From an uncultured Collinsella sp. (lineage in GTDB: Bacteria > Actinomycetota > Coriobacteriia > Coriobacteriales > Coriobacteriaceae): a DNA stretch of 64,000 nucleotides. A model generated the notes under the pieces. That model made no database searches. It saw only the letters and a list, made by a program, of their open reading frames with translations, and was not told where the DNA came from. Both the position numbers and the translations under genes were made by a program. Location of the stretch: positions 1 through 64,000 of the forward strand of contig CABVDJ010000006.1 of the NCBI GenBank assembly GCA_902497025.1, in the 5' to 3' direction. Positions within the stretch are counted from its first letter, which is position 1; each line of letters begins with the position of its first letter. Of the stretch, positions 26,317 to 34,800 are shown piece by piece.

Positions 26317-26925
26317 ATGGGAACCAATAAATCACACGTCAATGAAAACTATCAACACGCCTGCAACAGTACTAAATTCAAACTCGAAGGCTATCGAGCC
26401 CCTCTATCAGATTGCTTTACGCCAGACGAGCTGTCAGAACTATTTCGGTTCTACGTTTTGCAAGCACCCATCGCAAAAGATAAGACCGCATTGTCGACGC
26501 AGCGAACGTTGACGTCATTAGGTTGGAACGGACCCTCCATCAAGACACTAGAGAGAAAGCTATTAAAAGCGTCCGGGATAACCTCTTTCATTTTCATAGG
26601 AAGCCAGACCATTGATGGAACTCTGGAGAACATGGCCCTAGATAAAGAAATATGCGCCGAACACCCAAGAGCGGTCCTACACAAGGATGTCAAACTAACG
26701 CTCCGAGAGGACAACTCCATCGAGCGCCGCAGCGGTGATGAAAACAGAATGCAGTGCCTATTTCGCCATCTTCGAAATGGGATTGCACACGGACAGACAT
26801 ATCTGTTTCCAACCGGGTTGGTGCTAATCGAAGATCGCAACGGCAAAAGAATTACTGCCCGGATTCTCATTCGCAAAGAAACGCTTCTTACATGGATATA
26901 TATCGTTGAAAAGAAAGAGGTCTAG
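26317..26925 (+). CDS. HEPN-like protein with Rx4H motif
   Basis: A 202-residue protein. LFRHLRNGIAHGQ at about 148-160 contains R153-N-G-I-A-H158, the Rx4H motif that forms the RNase centre in many HEPN-domain toxins and defence proteins. The surrounding predicted helices fit a HEPN four-helix bundle, and the overall size matches stand-alone HEPN families of the pEK499_p136 type. It is an A-rich gene placed between the membrane protein and the zinc-ribbon gene in one direction, 12 nt after the former. It could be the effector of the cluster. RNase activity is an inference from the motif. Confidence 0.65.
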   Translation: MGTNKSHVNENYQHACNSTKFKLEGYRAPLSDCFTPDELSELFRFYVLQAPIAKDKTALSTQRTLTSLGWNGPSIKTLERKLLKASGITSFIFIGSQTIDGTLENMALDKEICAEHPRAVLHKDVKLTLREDNSIERRSGDENRMQCLFRHLRNGIAHGQTYLFPTGLVLIEDRNGKRITARILIRKETLLTWIYIVEKKEV

Positions 26926-26929
26926 CTTC

Positions 26930-28420
26930 ATGAAAGCCTTGAAATGTGAACTTTGCGGCGGCACCGAAATCGTCAAAGATGGGGATTTCTTCGTCTGCCA
27001 AAACTGCGGTATGAAATATACGCTCGAGTCCGCAAAGAAAATGATGGTCGAAGGCGTTGTTCAAGTCGAAGGCACGGTGAAAACGGACAAGACGGCCGAT
27101 GCAAAAAGACTGCTCACGTTGGCCAAAACTGCATGCAAAACCAGAAACTTCTGCGAAGCCGAACGGTATGCGAACAAGGTGTTAGAGATTGATTTGGACA
27201 ACATTGATGCTTGGGCAATTAAGTCAATAGCAATCGACTGGCAACTGACAATTAAAAACAATCGCCTTCGCGAATCTTCGGACTGTTTTCTCAAAACCTT
27301 TCAACTGCTTCCAAATGAAGTAAAAACCTGTGAAGGCCTAATTCATGCGTGGAGTGTTATCAAAAGTCTAAAACTGCACCTCGATGATATTGTCGAAGCA
27401 GTTAGCTCCTTGTATGCCAAGCCAATAATCAACACACCATCAGATGATAATCTCGCGTTGATCACAGGCACGCTGGCATCCCATCTCGAAATAAGAAAAA
27501 GCCAATGGGAAGCAATCGGCAAACTTTCCTTTACTTTTTGCAAAGCAAAGGAAGAAATGCTCAAGTCTCCGGATATTTCCGACAGCCAACGCCACGCTTT
27601 AAATGATACAGACATGGAGAAGTACTTCTTTACTGAAGAGATACCACGAATGTATTTTACGGCAGCAAACATCATCGACAGCTCTGTAGTAGACGGTGTG
27701 ACCAAATGGCGAGACAAGTGGGAAAACAACAACATTTTTGATTACTATCTTGACGGCAGCGGCGTCGACCAGTCCGCAGAAGAGGACGCTTTCGACATGT
27801 GCACGCTCGTATACAATCGATATGAATTAGCGTTGAGAACCGCGATTAAATTCTTAGAGACAGAGACTGAGGGCTGTTCGATTACAGGTCTCAGTTCGAT
27901 TACAGGTCTTATCTTGGCACCCGAGCTATTGTTCAATGTGTGGTCAAACTTATGTGTAATTGAAGAGTTGAACATAGGACATAAAACCTATACGAGAGCC
28001 CACGGCGCATATGTGTCAAATAGCGTGAAAGAAGGCTTTTCACTGAATGCCGAGGCGATCACGTTACGAAAGGAACGCCTCAAAGAGGACATGGCAAAGC
28101 GTGACGAATACGACCCCGAGAAGAAGAAGGAACGTGAGCGCGCTGAAAAAGAAGCAGAGCTCCAAGCCAAATACTGGTTAGATAATCCTGTTAAAAAGGC
28201 GCAAAAACAAGCGCTCAAAGATGAATTTGACCAGCTGGGGAACGAACTTCGAGAGCTTAAGAGCAGACGTTCCTTTTTCAGCCCGTTCGAATTCAAGGCA
28301 AAACGAGAATGTGATGCAAAAATCGAACAGGCTCGCGAGCGCAGGCAGGAAATCAAGAACTCTCTGAAGGCCTTAGACGATGAACTCCTGGCGTACGTGT
28401 CAAACGAAATTGAATCATAG
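26930..28420 (+). CDS. zinc-ribbon, TPR-like and coiled-coil protein
   Basis: A 496-residue protein. It opens with a TFIIB-type zinc ribbon, CELCGG (Cys6, Cys9) and CQNCG (Cys23, Cys26). A helical-repeat region (about 55-180, ADAKRLLTLAKTACKTRNFCEAERYANKVLE, TPR-like) follows, then a long all-helical middle. A strongly charged coiled coil occupies the last 110 residues (KKKERERAEKEAELQAK). No catalytic motif is seen. Similar ribbon-plus-TPR proteins often neighbour SPFH genes. The ATG at 26930 begins 4 nt after the HEPN stop. Codon use is A-rich like the rest of the cluster. Confidence 0.7.
   Translation: MKALKCELCGGTEIVKDGDFFVCQNCGMKYTLESAKKMMVEGVVQVEGTVKTDKTADAKRLLTLAKTACKTRNFCEAERYANKVLEIDLDNIDAWAIKSIAIDWQLTIKNNRLRESSDCFLKTFQLLPNEVKTCEGLIHAWSVIKSLKLHLDDIVEAVSSLYAKPIINTPSDDNLALITGTLASHLEIRKSQWEAIGKLSFTFCKAKEEMLKSPDISDSQRHALNDTDMEKYFFTEEIPRMYFTAANIIDSSVVDGVTKWRDKWENNNIFDYYLDGSGVDQSAEEDAFDMCTLVYNRYELALRTAIKFLETETEGCSITGLSSITGLILAPELLFNVWSNLCVIEELNIGHKTYTRAHGAYVSNSVKEGFSLNAEAITLRKERLKEDMAKRDEYDPEKKKERERAEKEAELQAKYWLDNPVKKAQKQALKDEFDQLGNELRELKSRRSFFSPFEFKAKRECDAKIEQARERRQEIKNSLKALDDELLAYVSNEIES
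27876..27911 (+). repeat. 18-nt in-frame tandem duplication
   Basis: GTTCGATTACAGGTCTCA at 27876-27893 is followed directly by the same 18 nt with one change at 27894-27911. It adds six codons, so the protein reads SITGL twice, without breaking the frame of the zinc-ribbon gene. Confidence 0.85.
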
Positions 28421-28546
28421 CTTTCACCGCTCGCCACAACAGTCCATTGGCGATCTCAAAGGCGCCTCAATGGGATAAGAGCGATTTCACACCATAGAGG
28501 AATGGCGGGCAAGCGCTCGGAGTGTTCATTTGTCTGATACCGATAT

Positions 28547-29788
28547 TCACTCTAGCCCGAGCAGATTAAGTCCCGCCACGGTCATCTTGCACACGAGCGG
28601 CCTTGCGGACACCTTTTCTAAATATCCGGCAGCGATTAGGCTCGACAATGACCTACTCGCTGTCGGCTTTGTCACATCGAGATAGCTCGACACACCATCA
28701 AGCGTAGATTCGCCAAAGGCACCGAAGATATGCATCTGTGCCGCATAAAACAAAATATCTTTTGCCCTTTCGGTAAACGTATCGTCGAGCTCATCGATCG
28801 CCCGCTTAAGATCATCGAGTTGTACGCGCTTTTCGGCCAAATCGCTCAGAACGGCATCTTGCGCTTGCTCAACCAAATCAAGAATCATTGCAACAAACGG
28901 AGTAGCCTCGCTACCATTAAGGGGCCTCTCCACCACATCAAACGCCTTGTAATATGCGGTTTTATTCTCAGCAATCGTCCTGGAGAGCGACAACACCGTA
29001 GGCTGCGACAACGCCTCGTTCAGGCTCAACGCGAGAAGATATCTCCCCGTTCTCCCGTTACCGTCATAGAAGGGGTGAATATACTCAAAGAGAAAATGGC
29101 AGATTGAGGCTGCATAGAGGCTTGGGACATCTTCGCGATTGCCCAACTCTATCATCTTGCCAAGGAGGTCAATGATTTCGGGCTCCGAGGAAACACCCTG
29201 ATGGAGAATCTTGCCCCGACTGTTCTCAATCACAACGGGACCCAAACGGAACATCTTGCCATCCGGACGGTCCTTCGGGTCAAGCACGCCCTTAGTGACG
29301 GCATCGAAAATCTCGCGGATATCCTCGGGTTTGCCGGGACGACTTGAACCATCCACCAGCTGAAGGTAGAGGCGAGCGAATTCAATAAAAGGAGTGTGCT
29401 CCTTTTCGGCGGCACCGCAAAGTTCGGCCGCGGCATCCTCCGCAGACTCCAGCGCAGCTTCAATCTGGCGCCGCGTGCTGTGCACACCCTCCATTTCGTT
29501 GCTGAAAACAACCTCCTCAAGCACCAGCGAACGAATCGAGGCCCCCAAAGCCACATAAGGCAAGCTGTTCCACAGGTTGGAAATCTTTCGCTCTTTTCTG
29601 AGAATCCGCTCGCTAGCAACGGACAGATTCAAAGGAACACAAGCGAACAGTTCACCATGCTCAAGGTAAATTCCAGTCCGCACCGTGCCGTCGGCAGTAA
29701 GGCGCTCGCGCAGCAGCTCGTCATGGGAAGCATAACGATCGGAGCTTGAATCTGCATAAAAGAGTTTTTCGAGCGTCTTGTACGCCAT
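28547..29788 (-). CDS. Fic-domain protein (class II, self-inhibited)
   Basis: A 413-residue protein. HPFYDGNGRTGR at 238-249 is the complete Fic catalytic loop that transfers AMP, or another nucleotide moiety, to a target hydroxyl. SNEMEG at 96-101 fits the inhibitory motif (S/T)xxxE(G/N) placed N-terminal to the Fic core, so activity is probably held in check by the same chain. The C-terminal 110 residues resemble a winged helix (FGESTLDGVSSYLDVTKPTASRSLSSLIAAGYLEK) that may bind DNA. It stands alone, convergent with the SPFH cluster. Its target is unknown. Confidence 0.9.
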   Translation of the reverse strand: MAYKTLEKLFYADSSSDRYASHDELLRERLTADGTVRTGIYLEHGELFACVPLNLSVASERILRKERKISNLWNSLPYVALGASIRSLVLEEVVFSNEMEGVHSTRRQIEAALESAEDAAAELCGAAEKEHTPFIEFARLYLQLVDGSSRPGKPEDIREIFDAVTKGVLDPKDRPDGKMFRLGPVVIENSRGKILHQGVSSEPEIIDLLGKMIELGNREDVPSLYAASICHFLFEYIHPFYDGNGRTGRYLLALSLNEALSQPTVLSLSRTIAENKTAYYKAFDVVERPLNGSEATPFVAMILDLVEQAQDAVLSDLAEKRVQLDDLKRAIDELDDTFTERAKDILFYAAQMHIFGAFGESTLDGVSSYLDVTKPTASRSLSSLIAAGYLEKVSARPLVCKMTVAGLNLLGLE

Positions 29789-29840
29789 CGCTTCATCGCC
29801 CCTTTGAAACCAAATAGCTTAATCGTCTTTCATTATTTCG

Positions 29841-29915
29841 AATTAATCCAATATTTGCAATTAAGACTCAAGAAATGCATTGTCTAATTTCAGAATTTGA
29901 AGTATTGGGAATTAA
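29841..29915 (-). promoter_or_regulatory. AT-rich inverted repeat upstream of the Fic gene
   Basis: AATTAATCCAATATTT (29841-29856) and AAGTATTGGGAATTAA (29900-29915) are imperfect inverse copies, 43 nt apart, 52-127 nt upstream of the Fic start. They could be operator half-sites, perhaps for the winged-helix tail of Fic itself. No promoter boxes can be fixed with confidence. Confidence 0.35.
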
Positions 29916-29977
29916 GGTTTCCTTATTTGCATAGCGAGCTAATTTCAAACCTCAGCAGAGCTTTATGCAAGAGGCAC

Positions 29978-30131
29978 GCTGCCTGCATCAACCGCAGGCA
30001 GCGCGCCTTCTTCTGTTTGAAGTGGAAGCTGTGTCCCAGAATTCCGGTTCAGACCGGGACGCAGCTTCCCTCAGGACCATGCTTCGGAAACTATGTCCCA
30101 CTCTGGGCGCCGATTCCGGGATGCATTTTCC
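29978..30131. repeat. compound tandem-hairpin element, copy 2
   Basis: The hairpin GCTGCCTGC/GCAGGCAGC (29978-30002) is followed by two 46-bp palindromic units at 30024-30069 and 30086-30131, starting 62 bp apart. The left arms are GGAAGCTGTGTCCC and GGAAACTATGTCCC. Layout and orientation match the copy at 23222-23385. It ends 14 nt before the antiporter stop codon and fills most of the gap between Fic and the antiporter. Confidence 0.85.
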
Positions 30132-30144
30132 GTGGCGGCGTTGG

Positions 30145-31707
30145 CTACCTGCCGTCGTCGTCCTGGGCTTCATCGCGCGCATAGAGTTCCAGCATGCGGC
30201 GGCGGTATTCGCGCACGGCGAGCTTGGCGCGCTCCAAGCGTCGGCGCTCGCGCGGGGTGAGCTTGCCGGGGTCGATCTCGTCGCCGTAAGTCTTTTCTGC
30301 CAGCAAATGCGCCGCGTCCACGATGCGGGCATCGATGTGTCCGCTTGCCGCCTCGGCCGAGAGGCGGTCGGCAATGGAATCAAGGGTAGGCATGCCGTCG
30401 AGCGTGCGACCATGGCCATGCGAGGTCAGCAGCTCGTGCTCGCGTGCGAGCAGGCTCGCCAAATCGTGATGGGCGCGCAGGATGTCGAGCGCATCGGATG
30501 GATGCTCGGCAACCTCTGCCACGGCGGCGACCGGCGCGGCATCGACCACGCGGTAGAAGAGCTGCGCGAGCAGCGGCATCAAGAACACCGTGATGGCGCC
30601 GGCGGCAACCATAACCGACGCGATATCTTGCGACAGCGCGCCCGCGTTGACGGCAACGCTTGTCACGGCAACGATGATCGGCAGGGCCGTGGTGCAGTAC
30701 AGGGCCACGGTAATGCGGCCATACGCCGACACATCGCGCGTCGCGGGACAAATGCTCATAGAGATAAGAATGGGCACGGCACGAATAATCAGTAACGCCA
30801 CGATAAAGCCCGCGAGCAGCCCGGGGCGCGATGCCACGGCCGTCAGGTCGATCTTTGCGCCCGATACGGTAAAGAACACCGGAATCAAAAAGCCGTAGGC
30901 CAGGCCGTCGAGCTTGGTCTCGAGCGTATGGTTGCCCTCGGGGATGATGTAGCGCAGGACAAAGCCGGCGGCAAAAGAACCCAACACGATGTCGAGGTCA
31001 AAGATGGCCGAAAACGCCACGAGCGTGACCAGGATGAGCACCGTCAGGCGCACGAAGGTCTGCGACGTGGTATCGGCGCGTTCCTCGACAAACGCAAAGA
31101 AGCGGCTGCCGACGCGCTTGGAGCGGCTGGGGACCACGGCCAGCAGCACGCAGACCGCAGCAAACAAGCCAAGGATTACAAGCGTTTGGATGCCGGTGCG
31201 GGCAGACAGCAGCACCGACATGGCGAGCACGGGACCGAGCTCGCCCCAGGTGCCATACGCAAGAATCGAGTCGCCCACGCGCGTGCCGGTGAGCGAGCGC
31301 TCACGCATGATGGGCACAAGCGTGCCGAGCGCCGTCGAAGTGAGGGCAAGCGTCACGGCGATACCGTCGAAATGACTGACCGAGAACCACGGAGTAAAGC
31401 GCACGGCAAGCCAGGCGATACCAAACGTGACGACCCACGTCGCCAAGCCGTAGCGTCCCTCGACGCCCGTGATGCTCTTGGGGTCGATCTCAAAGCCGGC
31501 AAGCAGGAATAAGAAGGCCAGACCGAGCTCGGACACAAGCGAGACCTCGGCATCTACATGGATGACGCCAAGCATATGCGGGCCCAGCACCGCACCGAAC
31601 ACGAGCAAAAAGACCGTCTCGGGAACGGGTTTCCCGGGAATCGCCGAGGCGATGAAGGGGCTTGCAAAGGCCACGAGCGCGATGATGGCGAGTGAAACGA
31701 ATGCCAT
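30145..31707 (-). CDS. cation:proton antiporter (CPA2-like)
   Basis: A 520-residue membrane protein with about twelve helices over the first 400 residues. It includes LAFLFLLAGFEIDPKSI near residue 90 and ILGSFAAGFVLRYIIPEG, typical of the Na+/H+ or K+/H+ exchanger fold. The last 120 residues are soluble and charged, ending in a basic helix (PRERRRLERAKLAVREYRRRMLELY), with no NAD-binding (TrkA-N) motif visible. It probably exchanges Na+ or K+ for protons in pH or salt homeostasis; ion specificity cannot be read. It is a single-gene unit. Confidence 0.85.
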   Translation of the reverse strand: MAFVSLAIIALVAFASPFIASAIPGKPVPETVFLLVFGAVLGPHMLGVIHVDAEVSLVSELGLAFLFLLAGFEIDPKSITGVEGRYGLATWVVTFGIAWLAVRFTPWFSVSHFDGIAVTLALTSTALGTLVPIMRERSLTGTRVGDSILAYGTWGELGPVLAMSVLLSARTGIQTLVILGLFAAVCVLLAVVPSRSKRVGSRFFAFVEERADTTSQTFVRLTVLILVTLVAFSAIFDLDIVLGSFAAGFVLRYIIPEGNHTLETKLDGLAYGFLIPVFFTVSGAKIDLTAVASRPGLLAGFIVALLIIRAVPILISMSICPATRDVSAYGRITVALYCTTALPIIVAVTSVAVNAGALSQDIASVMVAAGAITVFLMPLLAQLFYRVVDAAPVAAVAEVAEHPSDALDILRAHHDLASLLAREHELLTSHGHGRTLDGMPTLDSIADRLSAEAASGHIDARIVDAAHLLAEKTYGDEIDPGKLTPRERRRLERAKLAVREYRRRMLELYARDEAQDDDGR

Positions 31708-31891
31708 GTGATGCCTTTCTCTTGTTTGCGCTTCACTGTAGCACCCTCGCCGTCCTCAACGCGCCGCGAGCTGTCGTATCATAGTGAGGTTTACAAACAT
31801 GCGGCTCAAGGCGACCGCGAGGCTTGCCCCGTAAACCGACCGCTGCCGCATACCGTACCGTACGCCCAACCGATCAGGAAGGCAGGAACCA

Positions 31892-34800
31892 ATGGTCTCT
31901 CGTATCTACGTGGAGAAGAAACCCGGGTTCGACGTCGAGGCTCAGCAGCTCAAGGGCGAGCTGACCGAGATTCTCGGCATCAAGGGCATCGAGGCCCTGA
32001 GGATCATCAACCGCTACGACGTCGAGGGCATCGACGAGGAGCTTTTCCGCTCCTGCGTGCCGACCGTCTTTAGCGAGCCCCAGGTCGATGTGACCTACGA
32101 CGAGCTCCCCGCAAGCGATGGCGCCGTCTTTGCCGTCGAATTCCTGCCTGGCCAGTTTGACCAGCGCGCCGACTCCGCCAGCGAGTGCGTGCAGCTCATC
32201 AGCCAGGGCGAGCGCCCCGCCGTGCGCTCCGCCAAGGTCTATATGATCTCGGGCGCTCTGGACGAAGCCGCCATCGAGGCCATCAAGCACTACGTGGTGA
32301 ACCCCGTCGAGGCCCGCATCGCCTCGCTCGACTTGCCCGAGACGCTGCATGTGGAGACCCCCGAGCCTGCGCCCGTCGAGGTGCTCGACGGCTTCCGCGA
32401 GCTCGACGAGGCCGGCCTTGCCGCCTTTATTTCCGAGCGCGGCCTTGCCATGGACGAGGCAGACATCGCCTTCTGCCAGCAGTACTTCCGCGATGAAGAT
32501 CGCGACCCCACCATCACCGAGATCCGCGTGATCGATACCTACTGGTCCGATCACTGCCGCCACACCACCTTCGGCACCGTCCTGGACGACGTAAAGATCG
32601 ACGACGCCGTGGTGCAGCAGGCCTTCGACCGCTACATGGAGATGCGCCACGAGCTCGGTCGCGACGCCAAGCCCGTCTGCCTCATGGACATGGGCACCAT
32701 CGGCGCCAAGTACCTTAAGAAGACCGGCGTCATGACCGATGTCGATGAGTCCGAGGAGATTAACGCCTGCACCGTCAAGGTGAAGGTCGATGTCGACGGC
32801 GAGGAGCAGGACTGGCTGTTCCTGTTTAAGAACGAGACCCACAACCACCCGACCGAGATCGAGCCCTTCGGCGGCGCCGCCACCTGCGTGGGCGGCGCCA
32901 TCCGCGACCCGCTCTCGGGCCGCAGCTATGTGTACCAGGCCATGCGCGTCACCGGTGCCGGCGACCCCACCGTCCCGGTTTCCGAGACGCTCGAGGGCAA
33001 GCTGCCGCAGCGCAAGCTCGTAACCACCGCTGCCGCCGGCTACTCCAGCTACGGCAACCAGATCGGCCTTGCCACCGGCCAGGTCAACGAGCTCTATCAC
33101 CCCGGCTACGTGGCCAAGCGCATGGAGGTCGGCGCCGTCGTGGGCGCTACCCCGGCAAACCACGTGCGCCGCGAGTGCCCCGCCCCCACCGACAAGATCA
33201 TCCTGCTGGGCGGCCGTACCGGCCGTGACGGCATCGGCGGTGCCACCGGCTCCTCCAAGACCCAGAACACCGAGTCCATCGAGACCTCGGGCGCCGAGGT
33301 CCAGAAGGGCAACGCTCCGGTCGAGCGCAAACTGCAGCGCCTCTTCCGCCGCGGCGACGCCTGCCGCCTGATCAAGCGCTGCAACGACTTTGGCGCCGGC
33401 GGCGTCTCGGTCGCCGTGGGCGAGCTTGCCGACGGCCTGTATGTCGACCTGGACACCGTGACCAAGAAGTACGACGGCCTGGACGGCACCGAGCTCGCCA
33501 TCTCCGAGTCCCAGGAGCGTATGGCCTGCGCCGTCGCCGACGGTGACGTCGAGGAGTTCATGGGCTACGCCGCCGAGGAGAACCTCGAGGCGACCGTCAT
33601 CGCCGAGGTTACCGCCGAGCCGCGCATGCGCATGGCCTGGAACGGTGTCGCCATCGTCGACCTATCCCGCGAGTTCCTCAACTCCAACGGCGCGCCCAAG
33701 CACCAGGTCGCCCACGTATGCGCCCGCAGCGTGTGGCAGCCCAGCTGGGCCGGCACCACGCTTGCCGAGCGCATGACCTCGCTTGTCACCGACCTCAACG
33801 TCGCTTCCAACAAGGGCCTTTCCGAGCGCTTCGACTCCACCATCGGCGCCGCAACCGTGCTCATGCCCTTTGGCGGCAAGACGCAGCTCACCCCGAGCTC
33901 TGCCATGGTCGCCAAGTTCCCCGTGGACGGCGAGACCACCACGGCGAGTGCCATGGCATGGGGCTTCAACCCCTATCTGATGGAGGCCGACCAGTTTGCG
34001 GGCGCCTACCTGTCCGTGGTCGAGTCCATCGCCAAACTCGTGGCTGCCGGCTTTGAGCACAAGCGCGCCTATCTCTCCTTCCAGGAGTACTTCGAGCGTC
34101 TGCGCACCGAGGCCGAGCGCTGGGGCAAGCCCACGGCAGCCGTCCTGGGCGCCCTTATGGCCCAGGTCGACCTGGGTGCCGGCGCCATCGGCGGCAAGGA
34201 CTCCATGAGCGGCTCGTTTGAGGACGAGGCCGGCGAGCTCAACGTTCCGCCGACTCTGATCAGCTTCGCCGTCGCCGTGGGCAAGGCCGCCCGCGCCGTC
34301 TCGCCCGAGTTCAAGGGCCTCACGCACCGCGTCGTCCGCATCGCCCCCGCTACCTATGGCGAGGACTACCGTCCCGACGCCCAGCAGCTGCTCGCCGCGT
34401 TTGACGCCGTCGAGGCGCTCACCGCCAACGGCAACGCCCTGGCCATCTCCACGCCCGGCTACGGCTGCGGCGCCGAGAGCCTCTTTAAGATGTGCGTCGG
34501 TAACCAGATCGGTATCGAGCTTGCCGAGGATGTAGACGTGGAGAGCCTCTTCACCCCGCTCTACGGCAGCTTTATCGTCGAGCTCGCCGAGGATGCCGAG
34601 CTACCCGAGGTCGCCGACGGCGTTGTCGTCGAGCCCCTGGGCACCACCGTCGAGGGCTATGTCATCGACACCGGCTCCGAGGTCATCGAGCTCTCCGAGC
34701 TCCAGGAGGCATGGGAGAGCGGCATCGAGGGCGTCTTCGCCTACCGCAGCGCCGGCGAGACCCCCGAGGTCGAGACCATCGACTTCCGCGCCAAGGATAT

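Noticed and set aside
30145..31707. Antiporter with NAD-binding regulatory domain
   Set aside because: The C-terminal tail has no GxGxxG Rossmann motif; it is only a charged helical region.
31874..33163. 429-codon minus-strand open frame
   Set aside because: Antisense to purL; Val/Asp/Gly-rich translation with no domain.
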